A stretch of 64,000 bases of DNA. Source: Fragum whitleyi. Its lineage: Eukaryota > Mollusca > Bivalvia > Cardiida > Cardiidae. The notes under the pieces were generated by a model, which was given only the letters and a program-made list of their open reading frames with translations, was not told where the DNA came from and searched no databases. Positions 20,936 through 32,865 of this stretch are shown here, piece by piece (positions within the stretch are counted from its first letter, which is position 1; the number at the start of each line of letters is the position of its first letter). The stretch spans positions 50,216,997 to 50,280,996 of the forward strand of contig OX411551.1 in NCBI GenBank assembly GCA_948146395.1, in the 5' to 3' direction. The position numbers and the translations under genes are program-made.

Positions 20936-21289
20936 TTAGTAATAAATGAATGGTATCATATCTAATCATAACAGTTTTATCACGAATATGTCTTTTACTC
21001 TACCACAAAATTCAAGAGAAATGGCTCAAGTTTCGAGCATACAACTTTAAAAAGGGATAATGAAAAGGAGTAAGACTTTTTCATTACAAGAATAAAAGCT
21101 TGGCAAACTAGCCACAATTTCAGTAAAATTTGCGAAACAAAAATGATCTGTTGCAGTTACTTTATGTATAAGTTATTGAGATTTATACCAATGCTTTCAT
21201 TTAAACATTATCAAAGCATCGAATAGGTTTCGTCGATCTAAGCAGCCCACTAACACCCCTCCGAAAATTCGCAAAATACCAAATGGTGG
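20936..21289. other. Unannotated AT-rich interval
   Basis: No repeat or gene recognised. Confidence 0.4.
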
Positions 21290-21335
21290 ATCAAAAGCAT
21301 TCTGAATAATTCACCTTGTCAGTTTCGCGATGTTG
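21290..21335 (-). mobile_element. M1 MITE remnant g, split by a TTAA element
   Basis: 'ttcaccttgtcagtttcgcgatgttg' is an M1 right end. It is interrupted at TTAA (21336) by the next element and resumes at 21495 with CTG, restoring an M1-like terminus '...gatgttgttaactg'. Confidence 0.6.
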
Positions 21336-21339
21336 TTAA

Positions 21340-21490
21340 GGTAGTGGACCCGTAATAGTTTCGCAATGTATCGGAATTAATGAAATTTAACAGTGTTAAT
21401 CGAGTTTATGAATTTCATTAGAAACCTCGGTCAACATTGTGAAAGATCAGAAGTTTCGAAATGTTGCGGAACTATTACGGTTCCACTACC
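21340..21490. mobile_element. piggyBac-like MITE 1 (TTAA target)
   Basis: 151-bp palindromic element with GGTAGTGGACCCGTAATAG at the left and CTATTACGGTTCCACTACC at the right, flanked by TTAA at 21336-21339 and 21491-21494. TTAA duplication is the piggyBac signature. A relative lies at 35070-35207. Inserted in an M1 terminus. Confidence 0.75.
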
Positions 21491-21498
21491 TTAACTGG

Positions 21499-22175
21499 TG
21501 CACGGGGTTTAAAGTAAGGATACAGAACGAAACTCCGAGAGAAAGTTCATATGAGTCTCGGTATCGACCCGAGTGAACCGCGTTTCCATCAGAACGACCT
21601 CGGTTTCGACACTAGTGATGTCATTTTAACCTTTCAACCTCGACGCTTCTGATCCTGGGTTAGACCGTTGTTACTTGGGTTCCAAATTGGCGTCGAAAAA
21701 AATGCACAACCATTCGATTTCAAAAAGTAACTTGTCCCTTTTACTTTAAACAACTTTTTTTATTATTTAATATAGGACTTTGCACCAGCTGAACACATTT
21801 GTGAATGGGATAACGATATTTCATGAGCTAATAAATTATTGTAGCGGTATATATGAAGTTTTTTCACCAATGGACAACTCCGTTCACATAAATGTTCTTT
21901 TTGCACATGCATATTAAAGATAATTTTAAATTATAACATGATCTCACGCGACTCCCGGGATGCCATATGAATTTCCCCCGATATGTAAGATATGTGTGGT
22001 TCTTTAACGTGCTCGATACAAAAACACCTTTACGCCAACTTTCAAATCGAAAGAGATAAGAGAGTATGTCAATCTAAGGATCGAACATTTAATATCGGTA
22101 CCGTTAGAACGATTGTCGTGCATTGAACTCTCTTGTAAAGGGGATATCGATCGCATCACAGCGTCGCGAGTTACG
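21499..22175. other. Unannotated interval
   Basis: No gene or repeat that I can name. Overlapping 61-77-codon frames near 22000-22350 extend into the M1 copy. Confidence 0.4.
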
Positions 22176-22177
22176 TA

Positions 22178-22580
22178 CAGTTTGTTACATCGTGAAATTG
22201 AAATTAATCTCAATCAAAATCATTCTAAATCGCTCCAATCATTTATTCAAAACACTCACTCAAACCATTCAAAAACTATCAAACCCATTGAAAAATAAAG
22301 AATCAACAAGGTCATTCAAAATAAATTTTGTGAGAGAAAAAAAAAATTGTTAGCGCCTCATAGGTTCTTGAAGAAATAGGGAGCTATCTAATGAACTTGT
22401 ACGCACATTGTATTAAAGGGAGGTAATCAATATTGCCAATTTTGTTCATCCTGAACAAAATATGCAATACTGGATTACCTCCCATTAATTTCACTCGAAA
22501 GTCGCTCCACACACTCATTCAATTGCATTCCTAAATCATTCCAAAAGCATTCACCTTGTCAATTTCACGATATCACAACG
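22178..22580 (-). mobile_element. M1 MITE copy h
   Basis: Starts CAGTTTGTTACATCGTGAAA after TA (22176-22177) and ends 'cacgatatcacaacg' before TA (22581-22582). Central fold 'ttttgttcatcctgaacaaaa' is intact. Confidence 0.8.
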
Positions 22581-22812
22581 TACATGAACGTTCGCTAGCG
22601 CATATCACCGTTTAGGTAGCATTTATTGATGCGTGAGTAGCGCATGCAAGCGAACGAGTAAAGTATGTATAATGAATGAACAACGCGTGAGTAGCTTATG
22701 ACCGAGATCTTTCAATTTCTTATTTTATTTTTTGTTTTATTTTTTGATATTTTTTTACTCGAGGATAACACGATAAAGGGTCTTATGACTCTAATTTCCA
22801 TCGTGGCCTTAA

Positions 22813-23055
22813 GGTTCATGTAAAGTGTTTGAGACCAAATTTTAAGGGCACTTCATTTGCCAAGAAAAAGTAGTTTGTCAAGGTATATTGTCACAATGTT
22901 TTGGCTATACCGCTACAGCTATGGCTGTCTTATGTTTCTCAACTGCTTGTGCTCATGAATACCTTCATTTTGATATATAATATACCTGGATATAATGCCT
23001 TTTCTCGGCTAATGAAGTGGCCTTAAAACCGGGTCTCAAACACTTTACATGAACC
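22813..23055. mobile_element. piggyBac-like MITE 2 (TTAA target)
   Basis: 243-bp palindrome. Left end GGTTCATGTAAAGTGTTTGA and right end TCAAACACTTTACATGAACC are perfectly complementary, and inverted similarity continues through 'gggcacttcatt'/'aatgaagtggcc'. TTAA flanks at 22809-22812 and 23056-23059. No coding sequence. Confidence 0.8.
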
Positions 23056-23189
23056 TTAATTCATTTCAGATCATATCCTGCACATAGAGAGAAAGGAAAT
23101 GGTTTCTAACAATTGTTACCCACTTTTACAGCTGGGTGAACTGGGGCCCTGTCTGTAAACTGCCCTGTCCAAAAACACTCACCGCCTCC

Positions 23190-23265
23190 GGTGGGGTGCG
23201 AATCCGCAACCACAAGGTTACGAGTCGAGTGCGCTAACCACTCTACCAGTTGACGTCGAGCCGAT
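23190..23265 (-). repeat. tRNA-like SINE head
   Basis: On the minus strand 'aactggtagagtggttagcg' resembles an internal promoter A box and 'ggttgcggattcgcacccc' a B box, spaced as in a tRNA. The cloverleaf is poor, so it is a SINE head or tRNA pseudogene, distinct from the SINE family at 50345. Confidence 0.55.
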
Positions 23266-24262
23266 AAGATTACAAGAAAGAAATAAGAACACATACGACG
23301 TTGACCAGAGACGCACAACACACACTCATTCATTTTCATTCCGAAATCATTCGAAATTCATAAGTCTTAATATACATGATGTAAAAGTTTCTGTAACTTA
23401 CAGTTTCGGCTGGTACATTTAGATGACATTAATTGAAAAAGAAGAAACCACTACTTTGTATTGAAGAGATTTATTATTTTGGGAAAGAATTCCTTTTTTT
23501 TTTTTCTTCCTTTTTTTTTTGTACAATTATTTTTTTTATGGGGGGAGGGGTGGGGGGGGGGGGGTTTGCACGCGATATTTTGAAGGTTGAGAAATCAACC
23601 CTTCTAAAAAAAGGCGAGAGACTTTGTTGATAAATTGAACTATAAATAGCCGTCTCTGAAATGCGCAATAAGAGGTGACCCTGCAAAGTTATTCCTAGTC
23701 TTTCTTTCAATAGAAAAATATTTTGGTAAGAAATATTGAGCCCGCAATCAAAAAGGAACCATATCGGATTTTCTTGAAATAATTATTCGCAAAAGAAGTT
23801 GGCACAAGTCAAAGACAAACGAATTTTTGAACGATTATTACACTGCAACACAGAATGTTCATTCTAGATTCACAAAATGATTCAGGTGCGCACAGTTTCG
23901 GTTCTAGTCAGCCTGCGCAATCCGCGCAGTCTGACTAGGATCGATACTTAACGCACTTACCAGATGGCCTCCTTTCGCCCGGCGGGCCACAATAATATAC
24001 ATCCAATACGCAGGTGCTGAACCCACTCAAAGACAAATCAAGCACGATATGAAGACAAACGGTTTATTTTCACGAAATGTTTCATTCATAAATAGAATGA
24101 GGCAAATCATTTATATTTTCTATATTGGATCATATTTAATCAGAGAGGATTATTTGAAGTGATGCTCTGCAGACGGTCACAGGGGACCACCATCACACGA
24201 ACACAGAGAGATCGTTTTAGATGTCAGGCATGTCAAGGAAAACGAGACATTGATATCAAATG
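23266..24262. other. Unannotated interval with homopolymer tracts
   Basis: Contains T-rich (23491-23537) and G-rich (23540-23566) runs that make low-complexity frames on both strands. 'agtcagcctgcgcaatccgcgcagtctgactag' near 23908 is an inverted repeat like those in the TTAA MITEs at 35472 and 60633. No gene seen. Confidence 0.5.
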
Positions 24263-24686
24263 CAGTTAGAAATATAGTGAAATTGACACTCACTGCGATC
24301 AAAATAATTCAATATCACTCACTCACCGCTCCATTCATTCATTTCAGACACTCACTTAAATCGATCAAAACGCTCCGAAAGCATTAGAAATCATTTCGAA
24401 ATTGTTGAAATTGAACAACATTTACTTCAAATTAATCAAGTTATTCTACTATTCTATTAGCTTTTGTGGATTTTTAAGTGTCTGATTGGTCCACGAAGAC
24501 ACACGAACAGAATATTGCCAATATTTCATTAGAGGGAGGTAATAAATTTCGCCAATTTTGTTCGTAAGCAATATTGTTCGTAAGCAATATTGAATTACCC
24601 CCCTTTAATTTCACTCAAAACTCGCCCCACACGCTCAAAATCATTCAAAAACTAACCGTCTTGTCAATTTCACGATGTCTTTTACT
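24263..24686 (-). mobile_element. M1 MITE copy i
   Basis: Begins CAGTTAGAAATATAGTGAAA and ends near 'gtcaatttcacgatgtctttta'. The middle keeps 'gagggaggtaat' and 'attacccccctttaat'. Flanking TA is lost. Confidence 0.65.
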
Positions 24687-24884
24687 AAAAATCGGTCATA
24701 CATTCATACACAAGATGGGAACCAGTCTTGCAGTCGGGGTTACAACACGTCGGTCAAAGTTTAGATAGATATGGTCACCGACTTTGTAAATCAAGTACAA
24801 AGCGTGGTACCATTTTATAAATGTTTTCGCGACAGTGTCTATCTGTACCATAGGACAGAAATAATCCACCGATGATAAAGTTAG

Positions 24885-25600
24885 GGACATTGTGAAATAG
24901 ACGAGTCAGATAATTTTAGAATTATTTGGAATAAAATCGAATGAGTGTATGGGGCGAGCCTTCAATGGTTTTAAAGGGAGGTAAAACATTGGATTAGATT
25001 TCACATTTGTTCTTTGCATAAAGCAGTTAAGCGATCTAAACGTACGTTTGGTATGGGATCAACAAAGAACAGAAGGTATTTTTTCATTAAAATCAAAGAA
25101 TCGTAAATTACATATTCGTACTCGTGATTTAGAGTGATCGTTTCTGAGCTTACTCTCAAATTATTGCGTAGAAAATGGTTCATTACAAATCTGTTTAGAT
25201 TTGTAATATTCATGTCTGAAGTTTTGGTACATTAAATAAATATTTGAGAAAAAAGTCAGGTGGTGTGTTTTCATTGCTCGTATGTATATTATAAATCACC
25301 TCCCTTAAATAAATTCATCTATTTTTTTCATTTTGTGTCTCCCCGGTCAAATCGGACGCTTGAAAAACTAAGAGCAGCAAATAAAATCATGCAAGTATTT
25401 AATTGATTTGATAGAATTGGTGATACTTTTGATCTGCATTGTTTTTCGAAGCATTTTAGAACTATTTCGAAGTGTTTTTGAGTGAATGGTGTGATTTATT
25501 CGACTGAATGATTGAAGCACTGAGCGAGTGATCTTAAACGTTTTGTGTTTTTTTTTTTTTTTTTTTTTTTTTCGAAATGAGTGTAAATTTCACGATGTTT
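24885..25600 (+). mobile_element. M1 MITE copy j, interrupted
   Basis: Left arm 'gacattgtgaaatagacgag ... gagtgtatggggcgag ... gggaggtaaaac', right arm 'tcacctcccttaaataaatt ... ttcacgatgttt'. About 290 bp of unrelated DNA (25000-25290) sits in the middle. A 27-base T run lies near 25547. Confidence 0.65.
25000..25290 (-). mobile_element. Element C, short copy nested in M1
   Basis: The reverse complement matches 29846-30667: 'caccacctg', 'atttatttaatgtac', 'aaaacttcagac', 'gatcccatacca' and 'acgattctttgattttaatg'. It lacks ~300 bp of the middle of the longer copy. Confidence 0.65.
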
Positions 25601-25786
25601 CTATGTTACGACTATAGTAAGGTAGAAAAAATATTCTAGCATAACAAACTATTTTATGCTGGAGGATTATCGACCTTCGAGTTTTGTTTGAAATTGAAGA
25701 GGGCTAATGCAAGTTCGGTCAAGATGGACGAAACTAGCTATTTTTGTCACTTTTAATTAAACACATATTTACATTTAAATTTTCTA

Positions 25787-26337
25787 CAGTTAAGAAGAGC
25801 GGGAAATTGACAATCGTTCCGATCAAAATCATTCAAAACCGCTCACCCAGTGCTCTAATCATTCATTCTCAATACTCACTTAAATCACTAGAAAGCGCTC
25901 CAAAATTGTTAAAAAATATCGAAATCGGTTAAAACATTTAATTGAAGTTAATCAAACAAAGATTATCCCCGATTTCTTTTGACTGGCGTGAATTTGGTCT
26001 ACGAAAAACCAACAAACGAAAATTACGCATATTTTATCAAATAAAATATTAATTATTTAGTAAATGAAATAATTTAAATTGAAATCCAAAATATCCCCTC
26101 TATCTGTATCTCTGTTCTCACCTTTAATAGACTTGTATGACTTCACGATTCAAACATGGCAACACTTCCAAATCCTATTAAGGAGGTAAAAAAATTTGGA
26201 AATTCTGGATTGGATTGAATATAGTTTTAAAAAAGATTAAAATATATTTAGAGCTTATTTTTAAATGCTTAGGTTTTGTGTTTTAAATGAAAGAATGGAG
26301 TGTCGATTGGACGCCAAGTTCACGATGTTTTCAACTG
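25787..26337 (-). mobile_element. Degenerate M1 MITE copy k
   Basis: CAGTTAAGAAGAGCGGGAAA to 'gttcacgatgttttcaactg', with TA at 25785-25786 and 26338-26339. The body is strongly worn. Confidence 0.65.
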
Positions 26338-26339
26338 TA

Positions 26340-26720
26340 ATGTCAGCCTTTGAAGGCCGCGCGCTTAATTGTATCTATAGGTTTCCTTTTAGGTTGTTCA
26401 TTCCAATGTCAACATTCGAACTTCATATTCGCTTCTTAAAGTATCGACTGTATTTTCCAGTCTTCTAGATGCAAAGTGAAGTGGACTTATCCGGTAAACT
26501 AATGGGACGTCTTCACTAGGTCACGAAAACGAGGGTTTCTCACGGAATTTTTCATTCATAAAAAGATAAAAGATTGCAATCATATTTTCCTATAATAAAC
26601 TATGTTGAGTCATAGAGTTTATTTGAAATGATGTACCACAGACTGCGTTTTGGGACCAAATAAAACAAACTGCAGACGTTCTTCACTAGCCTATGGACTC
26701 CTTTGATCAGAATTCAGACT
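26340..26720. other. Unannotated interval
   Basis: 'acggaatttttcattcataaaaagat' near 26540 resembles 'cgaaatgtttcattcataaatagaat' near 24075, each followed by similar wording, so a faint dispersed repeat is present. No gene. Confidence 0.4.
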
Positions 26721-26723
26721 ACA

Positions 26724-27078
26724 CAGTTGAGAACATCGTGAAATTGACACGATGAATGCTTTCGGAATTATTTTGGAATGAAAATGAGTGTGTATGTGGA
26801 GCGAGTTTTGAGTGAAATTAAGAGGAGGTAATCCAATATTGCTAATTTTGTTCATGATGTACAAAATTAGCGATACTTATTACATCCTTTTAATAAAATA
26901 AAGGTACTTTTCTGTTTGAGTGTCTTCAAGGACTAATCGGACATTTAAATATCCACACAAGCCAATAAAATCGTAGAAAAACTTGACCAATTTAAATAAA
27001 ATTCTGATCGATTTAAAATTATAAAATGTTTTCTACTGCTTTCAGGGCGTTTTTGATCGATCTGAGTGACTGTTTGGT
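26724..27078 (+). mobile_element. M1 MITE copy l, truncated by a LINE
   Basis: CAGTTGAGAACATCGTGAAA start and a normal body up to 'gagtgactgtttggta', where the LINE 3' tail begins. The missing right end is not found on the far side of the LINE. Confidence 0.7.
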
Positions 27079-28500
27079 ATACAAGATACAAGATATTTTA
27101 TTGGCAATTTAGGCCACCGGCCCATTATACAAAACATAGTTGTTAGCTACATATAAGAGTGATGATAATAATACTACATGCAAAACGTTATACAAGATCA
27201 TATATTTTCAAAATGCAAATGTATTAAACTACAGACATGAATTCACTTCGAGCTTTTAGTGCGCTATCAATAAATTTAGCTATTTTAAGAACATCAGATT
27301 CTCTCGAGGAATTTAAGATTCTGTAAAAAGAGTCTGTTGTTCTGTTATCGAGCCATTGTTTAGAAAAATATACAATTCTTAGATTTTCGTATTGTTGGCA
27401 TTGGAAAAAGAAGTGAAATTCGTCCTCCAGAATAAATATGTTTTTACTGGCACAAAATAGGCAAAAACCCTCCTGTTTTGGTACAGATAAGTGTCTACCT
27501 TTTTCAATCATTAATTCGTGGTTTGAACACCGAAAATTGCCACATATTCTACGTAAATTTGAAGGTAAAAAAAATGTTTAAATAAAGTTCTGGGACCAGC
27601 AATGATTTAAAATGTTTATAGTGATCTGATTTGCCTGCATCAGCAACATTAGCAAACCACTGTTGGACATAACAATCTCGTATACATGTTTTAAAAGTCT
27701 TAAGAAAAGTTTCATCATTGCCATCAACGTCATGTGAAATCCACACATATCCAAAGCCTTGAGAAAATAAAAGATCCTTGATACATGATGCCCAAGTTTT
27801 TCAAAGGGAAGACTTTATTAGGTGAACTTTTCCGGGAATTCAAAAGAGACCAATATTTCTTAGTATCGTTCCTAGAGTTTATAAGTTCCTGTCTTTTAAT
27901 TTTAAAGTAAGCTAATTTGCGCTTTTGACAAATAGCTTTAAATTAGTTGATTAAATCTGATTCCAAATTGCTTCGACGAAAAACGTAAAGAGCTTTAAGT
28001 TTCTCGCGTTTACCCGTATTACACGTATTAGTTTCTAAAAACTGATTGAGGTGTGATGTACATGTCATAAAATTATCTGTGTTATTAAACTTCGATTTAA
28101 ATCTGGAAAGCTGATAGTTAAATTGATCTATAAAAACATGTTTAAGTTCATCTTTCCATTTGTATTTAGTACATGTACTGTATATTTCACTAGATTTACG
28201 CTCTTTAGGACCGCAAATTGCTTTTTTGAAATTCTAGAGTTAAACTGATAGGAACGTGTACCGATTCATGTAGATCTTCTACCTTAAAGTCGGATATATG
28301 GTTGAATAAAGAACTAGAAGTTATCATGTAATCTACGATGCTTTTGCCGTTTTTAGCACATTGAACTTTTTCAAAACGATGATCATTTCTTTAAAATATA
28401 TCAAATCATTCCTCGATTCATTGTTGATGTGGACTTTAAAGAGTCAACACATTCTTGGCGGTAATATTGAATTTGATGACATACACAACCGTTGTTTGAG
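27079..28500 (-). pseudogene. Non-LTR retrotransposon (LINE) remnant lacking RT
   Basis: The 3' end on the minus strand is a short repeat tail (ATCTTGTATCTTGTAT) preceded by AATAAAAT. Upstream, 27224-27511 encodes the C-terminal zinc-finger-like tail of LINE pol (CLFC...EDEFHFFFQC), and 27549-27746 the segment just before it, one frameshift apart. Further upstream (~28000-28400) is the end of an AP-type endonuclease (SIVDYMITSS... then VHVPISL) and its linker, with stop codons. The whole reverse transcriptase expected between these parts is missing around 27790. The L2/CR1-like group is inferred from the tail style. Confidence 0.8.
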
Positions 28501-28831
28501 TACATAGTTGGGTTATTTATCGACGCGTCTCATATTCTTAGCGAGCTAAATGAGAAAACGTGTCTTTCAGTCACGCAGTTTAATTAATTGACGTCACTTC
28601 GGGTGTATAGTACGGATGGGGATAATATTGAATGGAAACACCAAGCGTTTGTATTGTTGCATAAATCGTTACATAATCTAGTTCCTGCTTCGCAGCTTTT
28701 TCACGTCAAATAAATTCTGGTTCAAACACTCACTTGTACACGTTACAATGAAAAGTATCGAAATATGTGTGTCGTGAATTTGTTCTACAGACAGTAAACA
28801 CTACAAAACTTACCTCTTACGCCACACTGAA
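28501..28831. other. Unannotated interval
   Basis: May include worn LINE 5' sequence; nothing identifiable. Confidence 0.3.
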
Positions 28832-29165
28832 TTGATTGATTGATTGATTGATATGTGTAAAACGCCCCTTTCAACATTATCGCAATTATATCGAGGTGTG
28901 GATAGCCGTTTACTAGGTTGAAAAACTTGAAGCCAGACTCTTTTGTCATTAAAACTTTTTAATTCAAATGATATCATCAAGGTGTGTTTACATTAATATT
29001 GTGGTTGCTGATGCACCTACCTATGGCTTCCTTTTTTTCTCACACCAGTACAACCACAACGTTTTATACGTTCAACCAGCTGCCCAACCTACTAAGACGA
29101 ACTACTTACCATTAATGGGAGACAAAATTAATGGCACTTGTCACAGTGAATTTTCTTTATCACAC
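28832..29165 (-). mobile_element. Old SINE copy (family of 50345)
   Basis: Starts with (TTGA)n and 'ttcaacattatcgcaattatatcg', then after a short insertion 'gatgcacctacctatgg' and 'caccagtacaaccac' follow in the same order as in the SINEs at 50345 and 51939. The tRNA-like head is not visible. Confidence 0.6.
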
Positions 29166-29169
29166 AACA

Positions 29170-29575
29170 CACTTTAACATAGTTAAGACCATCGCGAACC
29201 TGGCGTTTTGAATAATTTTGGAAAGATTGTTTAATGAAATTGAATGAGTGCGATGAGTGGGTTTTGAATGAAATTTGGACGAAATTAGCGATATTGTGTT
29301 ACCTCCCATCAGTAAGATTTGCGTTTTTTATTCTTGTGATTTAACGGACAAATAAGACGATCTAACATCCATACCAGACAATTAAGTCGTTGAATGAATT
29401 CAATCGATGACATGTTGCTCGTCCTAAATGATTTCGATTTTTCTAATGATTTGGAGTGTTTTGAATAGTTAGAAAGAGTGTTTTGAATGAACGGATGGAG
29501 CGATTAGCCAATGATTTGGAATAGCTTTGATTAAGTTGAATGTTACTTTCACGAAGTTACTACATGTAGCTGTAC
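29170..29575 (+). mobile_element. Degenerate M1 MITE copy m
   Basis: 'aagaccatcgcgaacctggc', 'gaatgagtgcgatgagtggg', 'acgaaattagcgatattgtgttacctccc' and 'gaatgttactttcacgaagtta' follow M1 order. Termini are worn. Confidence 0.6.
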
Positions 29576-29845
29576 GTAAATCTAGTAGGAGCGACTGGTT
29601 CTCCCAATCCCATCCACAAAAATTATAAGGAATTTAAGTGATCGCTTCGGAAACCCGTTATAATGCTAGCAACTTTGCTAGTTGGTCGGTAAGACAAGTT
29701 GATCCTACATCATTTTCTTTACCTCTGTAATGCTTCGTTTCAGTGATCATGCTGTTTCGGGAAAGGATTTAGGTTTACATTCCGCCCAAAAGCTAAAAAT
29801 TGAGGGCTAAGTGCGAAGCTATTGTAAATGTCTACAATACCCACG

Positions 29846-30667
29846 AGAAATTAAAACGCACCACCTGTTTTTTTACGTATATTTATTTAATGTACAAAAA
29901 CTTCAGACAAGAATATTACCAGCGTAAATAAATTTGTTATAGACCATTTACTGCACAATAATGTTAGAGTAAGCTCAAAAACGGTCGAAGGTTTATGAAC
30001 CTATGACTTAAGAAAAAAAATAAAAATCGTTCATCTTTTATCTGCAAAGTAGGTTTGCAAACCCTTTCTCTCATTCACTTTTTTGGTAACATAACCTCTA
30101 ACTCAGTACAAAATGCTGGCTATCACCTTGTGGAACGGTTACCATAGTTTAGACATCTGATTCGTGTATAGGCTAACGCTCATTAATTTCTATGACTACA
30201 CCGTATCATCGGCGTCGCTGAAGGACCTAAGCATGTCGTTTAGAGTTCAAATCCCTCGAAAAGACGAGTAAAAAAGGTTATTTACGATTCTTTGATTTTA
30301 ATGAAAAAGTTACACACCTTTCTTAGATGATCCCATACCATACGTAAGTTTAGATAACTTAAATGCTTCTGGCTTAGAACATATGTGAAATCTAATGCTG
30401 TATTTACATTCGATAAAAATATAGTTCTTATATAGACATGCACTTTAAAAAATGTTTCAGAAATGAAAATACTTGAGCAAGCCGAAAGGGCCTTTTCAAT
30501 GACAACCATAACAATAACAAAACGCGACGTCTTACGGATGATGTTAAGACATGCAATGTCTACATGTTTCTTTGTAGGTTGAAAGACGATAAAAAAAGGA
30601 GTCGATCGAAAATTTTATAGTTTAGGACAGTTTGTGTAAGATTTTTGGGTGGTGCGTTTTCATTGCG
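29846..30667 (+). mobile_element. Element C, long copy with inverted ends
   Basis: Left end 'gaaattaaaacgcaccacc', right end 'ggtggtgcgttttcattgcg', an imperfect inverted pair ~820 bp apart. A shorter, inverted copy sits in M1 copy j. No transposase frame. Target duplication not determined. Confidence 0.55.
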
Positions 30668-30938
30668 CTTGTATATATTAATAAGCACTTGCAAGGATTT
30701 GTGGTGACCACTCGAACTATCTTGAGCATTCAGTCATTCTCAAAGCTTATTTGTCATTTAGATTCGTTTCGCTATTTAGTAAACATATGAAATGATGTAA
30801 GGTCGATGCAAGTTGGCCCATTAGTTCAACTCGCCAGGCATCACTATCTACATGTATGTATCAGTCAAATCCAAAATATCGTGTAACAAGTGCAAATAAA
30901 AATGCAAATAGATAAACAGATTTAGAAACATATGGAGG

Positions 30939-31095
30939 ATAATTGTTTGTTTAAGTGTAAGATCGATTTATATTTCATTGAGTGAACAACAAAAGCTATA
31001 TTTTCACGAGTTGCAGAGCCACGAGTGAAAATATAGCTTTTGTTTTTCACGAAATGAAATATTAATCGATCTTACTCGAAAAACAAACGATTATT
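30939..31095. repeat. Long foldback (~75-bp stem)
   Basis: 'gataattgtttgttt' pairs with 'aaacaaacgattatt', 'taagatcgatt' with 'aatcgatctta', 'aaaagctatattttcac' with 'gtgaaaatatagctttt'. The loop is only ~9 bases (around 'ttgcagagcc'). Confidence 0.8.
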
Positions 31096-31541
31096 CTATT
31101 TCTTTAATGCAAAAATGAAACAAAATGTGAAATTTCTAGGACAAATTTTTGTAAAGCGCGTCATTTTGCGCGAAATTGCTATGCAACGTTCATTGTGACG
31201 TCACTTATTTCGCCCCGCATAGATGACGTCAGATAGGATGAAATGCACAAAAGCAGGGTATGAGTTTTTGATAATTTCACTGCTTTTGCGGTGAGTTTAT
31301 CAAGTGATAATCTACCGTTATTTCTCGATAAACCACCGAAAAGCATTAAAGAAAACGCAATATTATCTTTTGAATTCGATTTATCCACTTATTCTTATTT
31401 TCTTAAACAGATTCCCCCTTTCATGTTTCCGACAATAATATACATGTAGGTAGGCTACATTTGTCTAAGTCGTAATCAAAATTTTTTGACTAAACATTCT
31501 AAGGCCGTTTCCGACTGAAACTGAAGTTTGTGCCATTTTTA
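31096..31541. other. Unannotated interval
   Basis: Contains two 'gacgtca' words and small AT-rich frames. Nothing recognised. Confidence 0.4.
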
Positions 31542-32297
31542 AGTTGGAATGCGAAGCAATTCCAACTTAAATTTAACAAAACCGCAAAATGAACACGAGA
31601 TAATTTCATTTCGGGTTTTTTGATAACACATATCACGTGAACAGGATGTGAATACACTCCGGCCTATTTTGTATATCTCAACATGACATAGACATACAAT
31701 TTATTTCATCAAGAAGTAATAATGTTGAACAATTACACAACTATCACTTCATGTAAATTATTAACACGCTAATTTATGTTTTAAATGAAATTTATTGACA
31801 CTTTCGTACGAATTTACTAGTAGCACTTGTTTGCATTACTATATTTGGAAATAAGGTGATAAGTCAAGTCCAATAAAGTAAGCTATTGACATCACTGTCC
31901 AATCACGTGATATGCTTATTTGGTAATACATGACCTGTTTTTTCGTAGAATTGGGGCAATAGCACAAGCCAATCACGTGATCTGCTTATTTGGTAACGTC
32001 GCGAGCTGTTTTTCGTAGAATTATGATATAGCTTCTTTTAGAGGTCTAGTTTCTCTTTCTGAACGAACTTTTTATACACTTCAACAAAAAACCGTAGTTC
32101 AAATGTTGTTGTTTTTTATCTAATTGTTTCGTAAACCATTATTAGAAACGCGCAAAATCTGCAGATCATTTATCTGTATTAACAACCCGATCCAGCAAAT
32201 GTTCTCTTTTTATTACTTCTCTTAAAAAAATGGAACCCCATTTCCAAATCGAGCGACAATTTAACTTGATGGTGAACGCAGCAAGGATCGATGAAGG

Positions 32298-32400
32298 TAT
32301 AGATCCACAAGTTTAAGTGATAGATCAAAGGTCAATTTTGTCTAAACCTGTATAGACAAAAAATTACCTTTGATCACCCACTCTAAATTGCGGGTCTATA
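32298..32400. repeat. Inverted repeat inside X
   Basis: 'gatcaaaggtcaattttgtcta' region pairs with 'tagacaaaaaattacctttgatc' region around an 8-base loop, and outer arms 'tatagatcc' and 'gggtctata' also pair. A small palindromic element is likely. Confidence 0.7.
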
Positions 32401-32865
32401 GGCAAACATATATCTTCTCTTTCTGATTTTGTCCATTTTCTTTAAAATTGCTAAGACATAAATTCACTTGTGCAATAATACGCACGTGCGCAATCCGTTA
32501 AAAATTATTGAAGATTATAACAAGTTAACTACAGCCTTTGTTTTTATCAAATATCTGAACGAGTTAACCAACCCAACGTGTTCAGAGGCCACGTTTCAGA
32601 AAGGTCCTACAACCGAAATGTGATCGTATCGCAATCGTACGATTGAAATTGGCTTTCAAGAAACATTTTTGGCTTTCAAAAAAATGTATCGTTTAATTTA
32701 CGCATAAATTTGCGTTACCTAAAGGCTAGTCTTGAATTTTGCGATTTTGACTGTGCAAGCATAGTATTTTCTCGGATTTCATTTTTATACGCAGCTGGAG
32801 GCGGTCGTATATTGGCGTCATCTTCTACGTCTGTCCGTCCGTCCGTACGTACGTCCACTTTTCTT

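Noticed and set aside
23433..23710. Overlapping frames around 23.5 kb
   Set aside because: Created by T and G homopolymers on complementary strands.
31179..31388. 69-codon minus-strand frame with 'gacgtca' words nearby
   Set aside because: No homology or splice context; likely chance.
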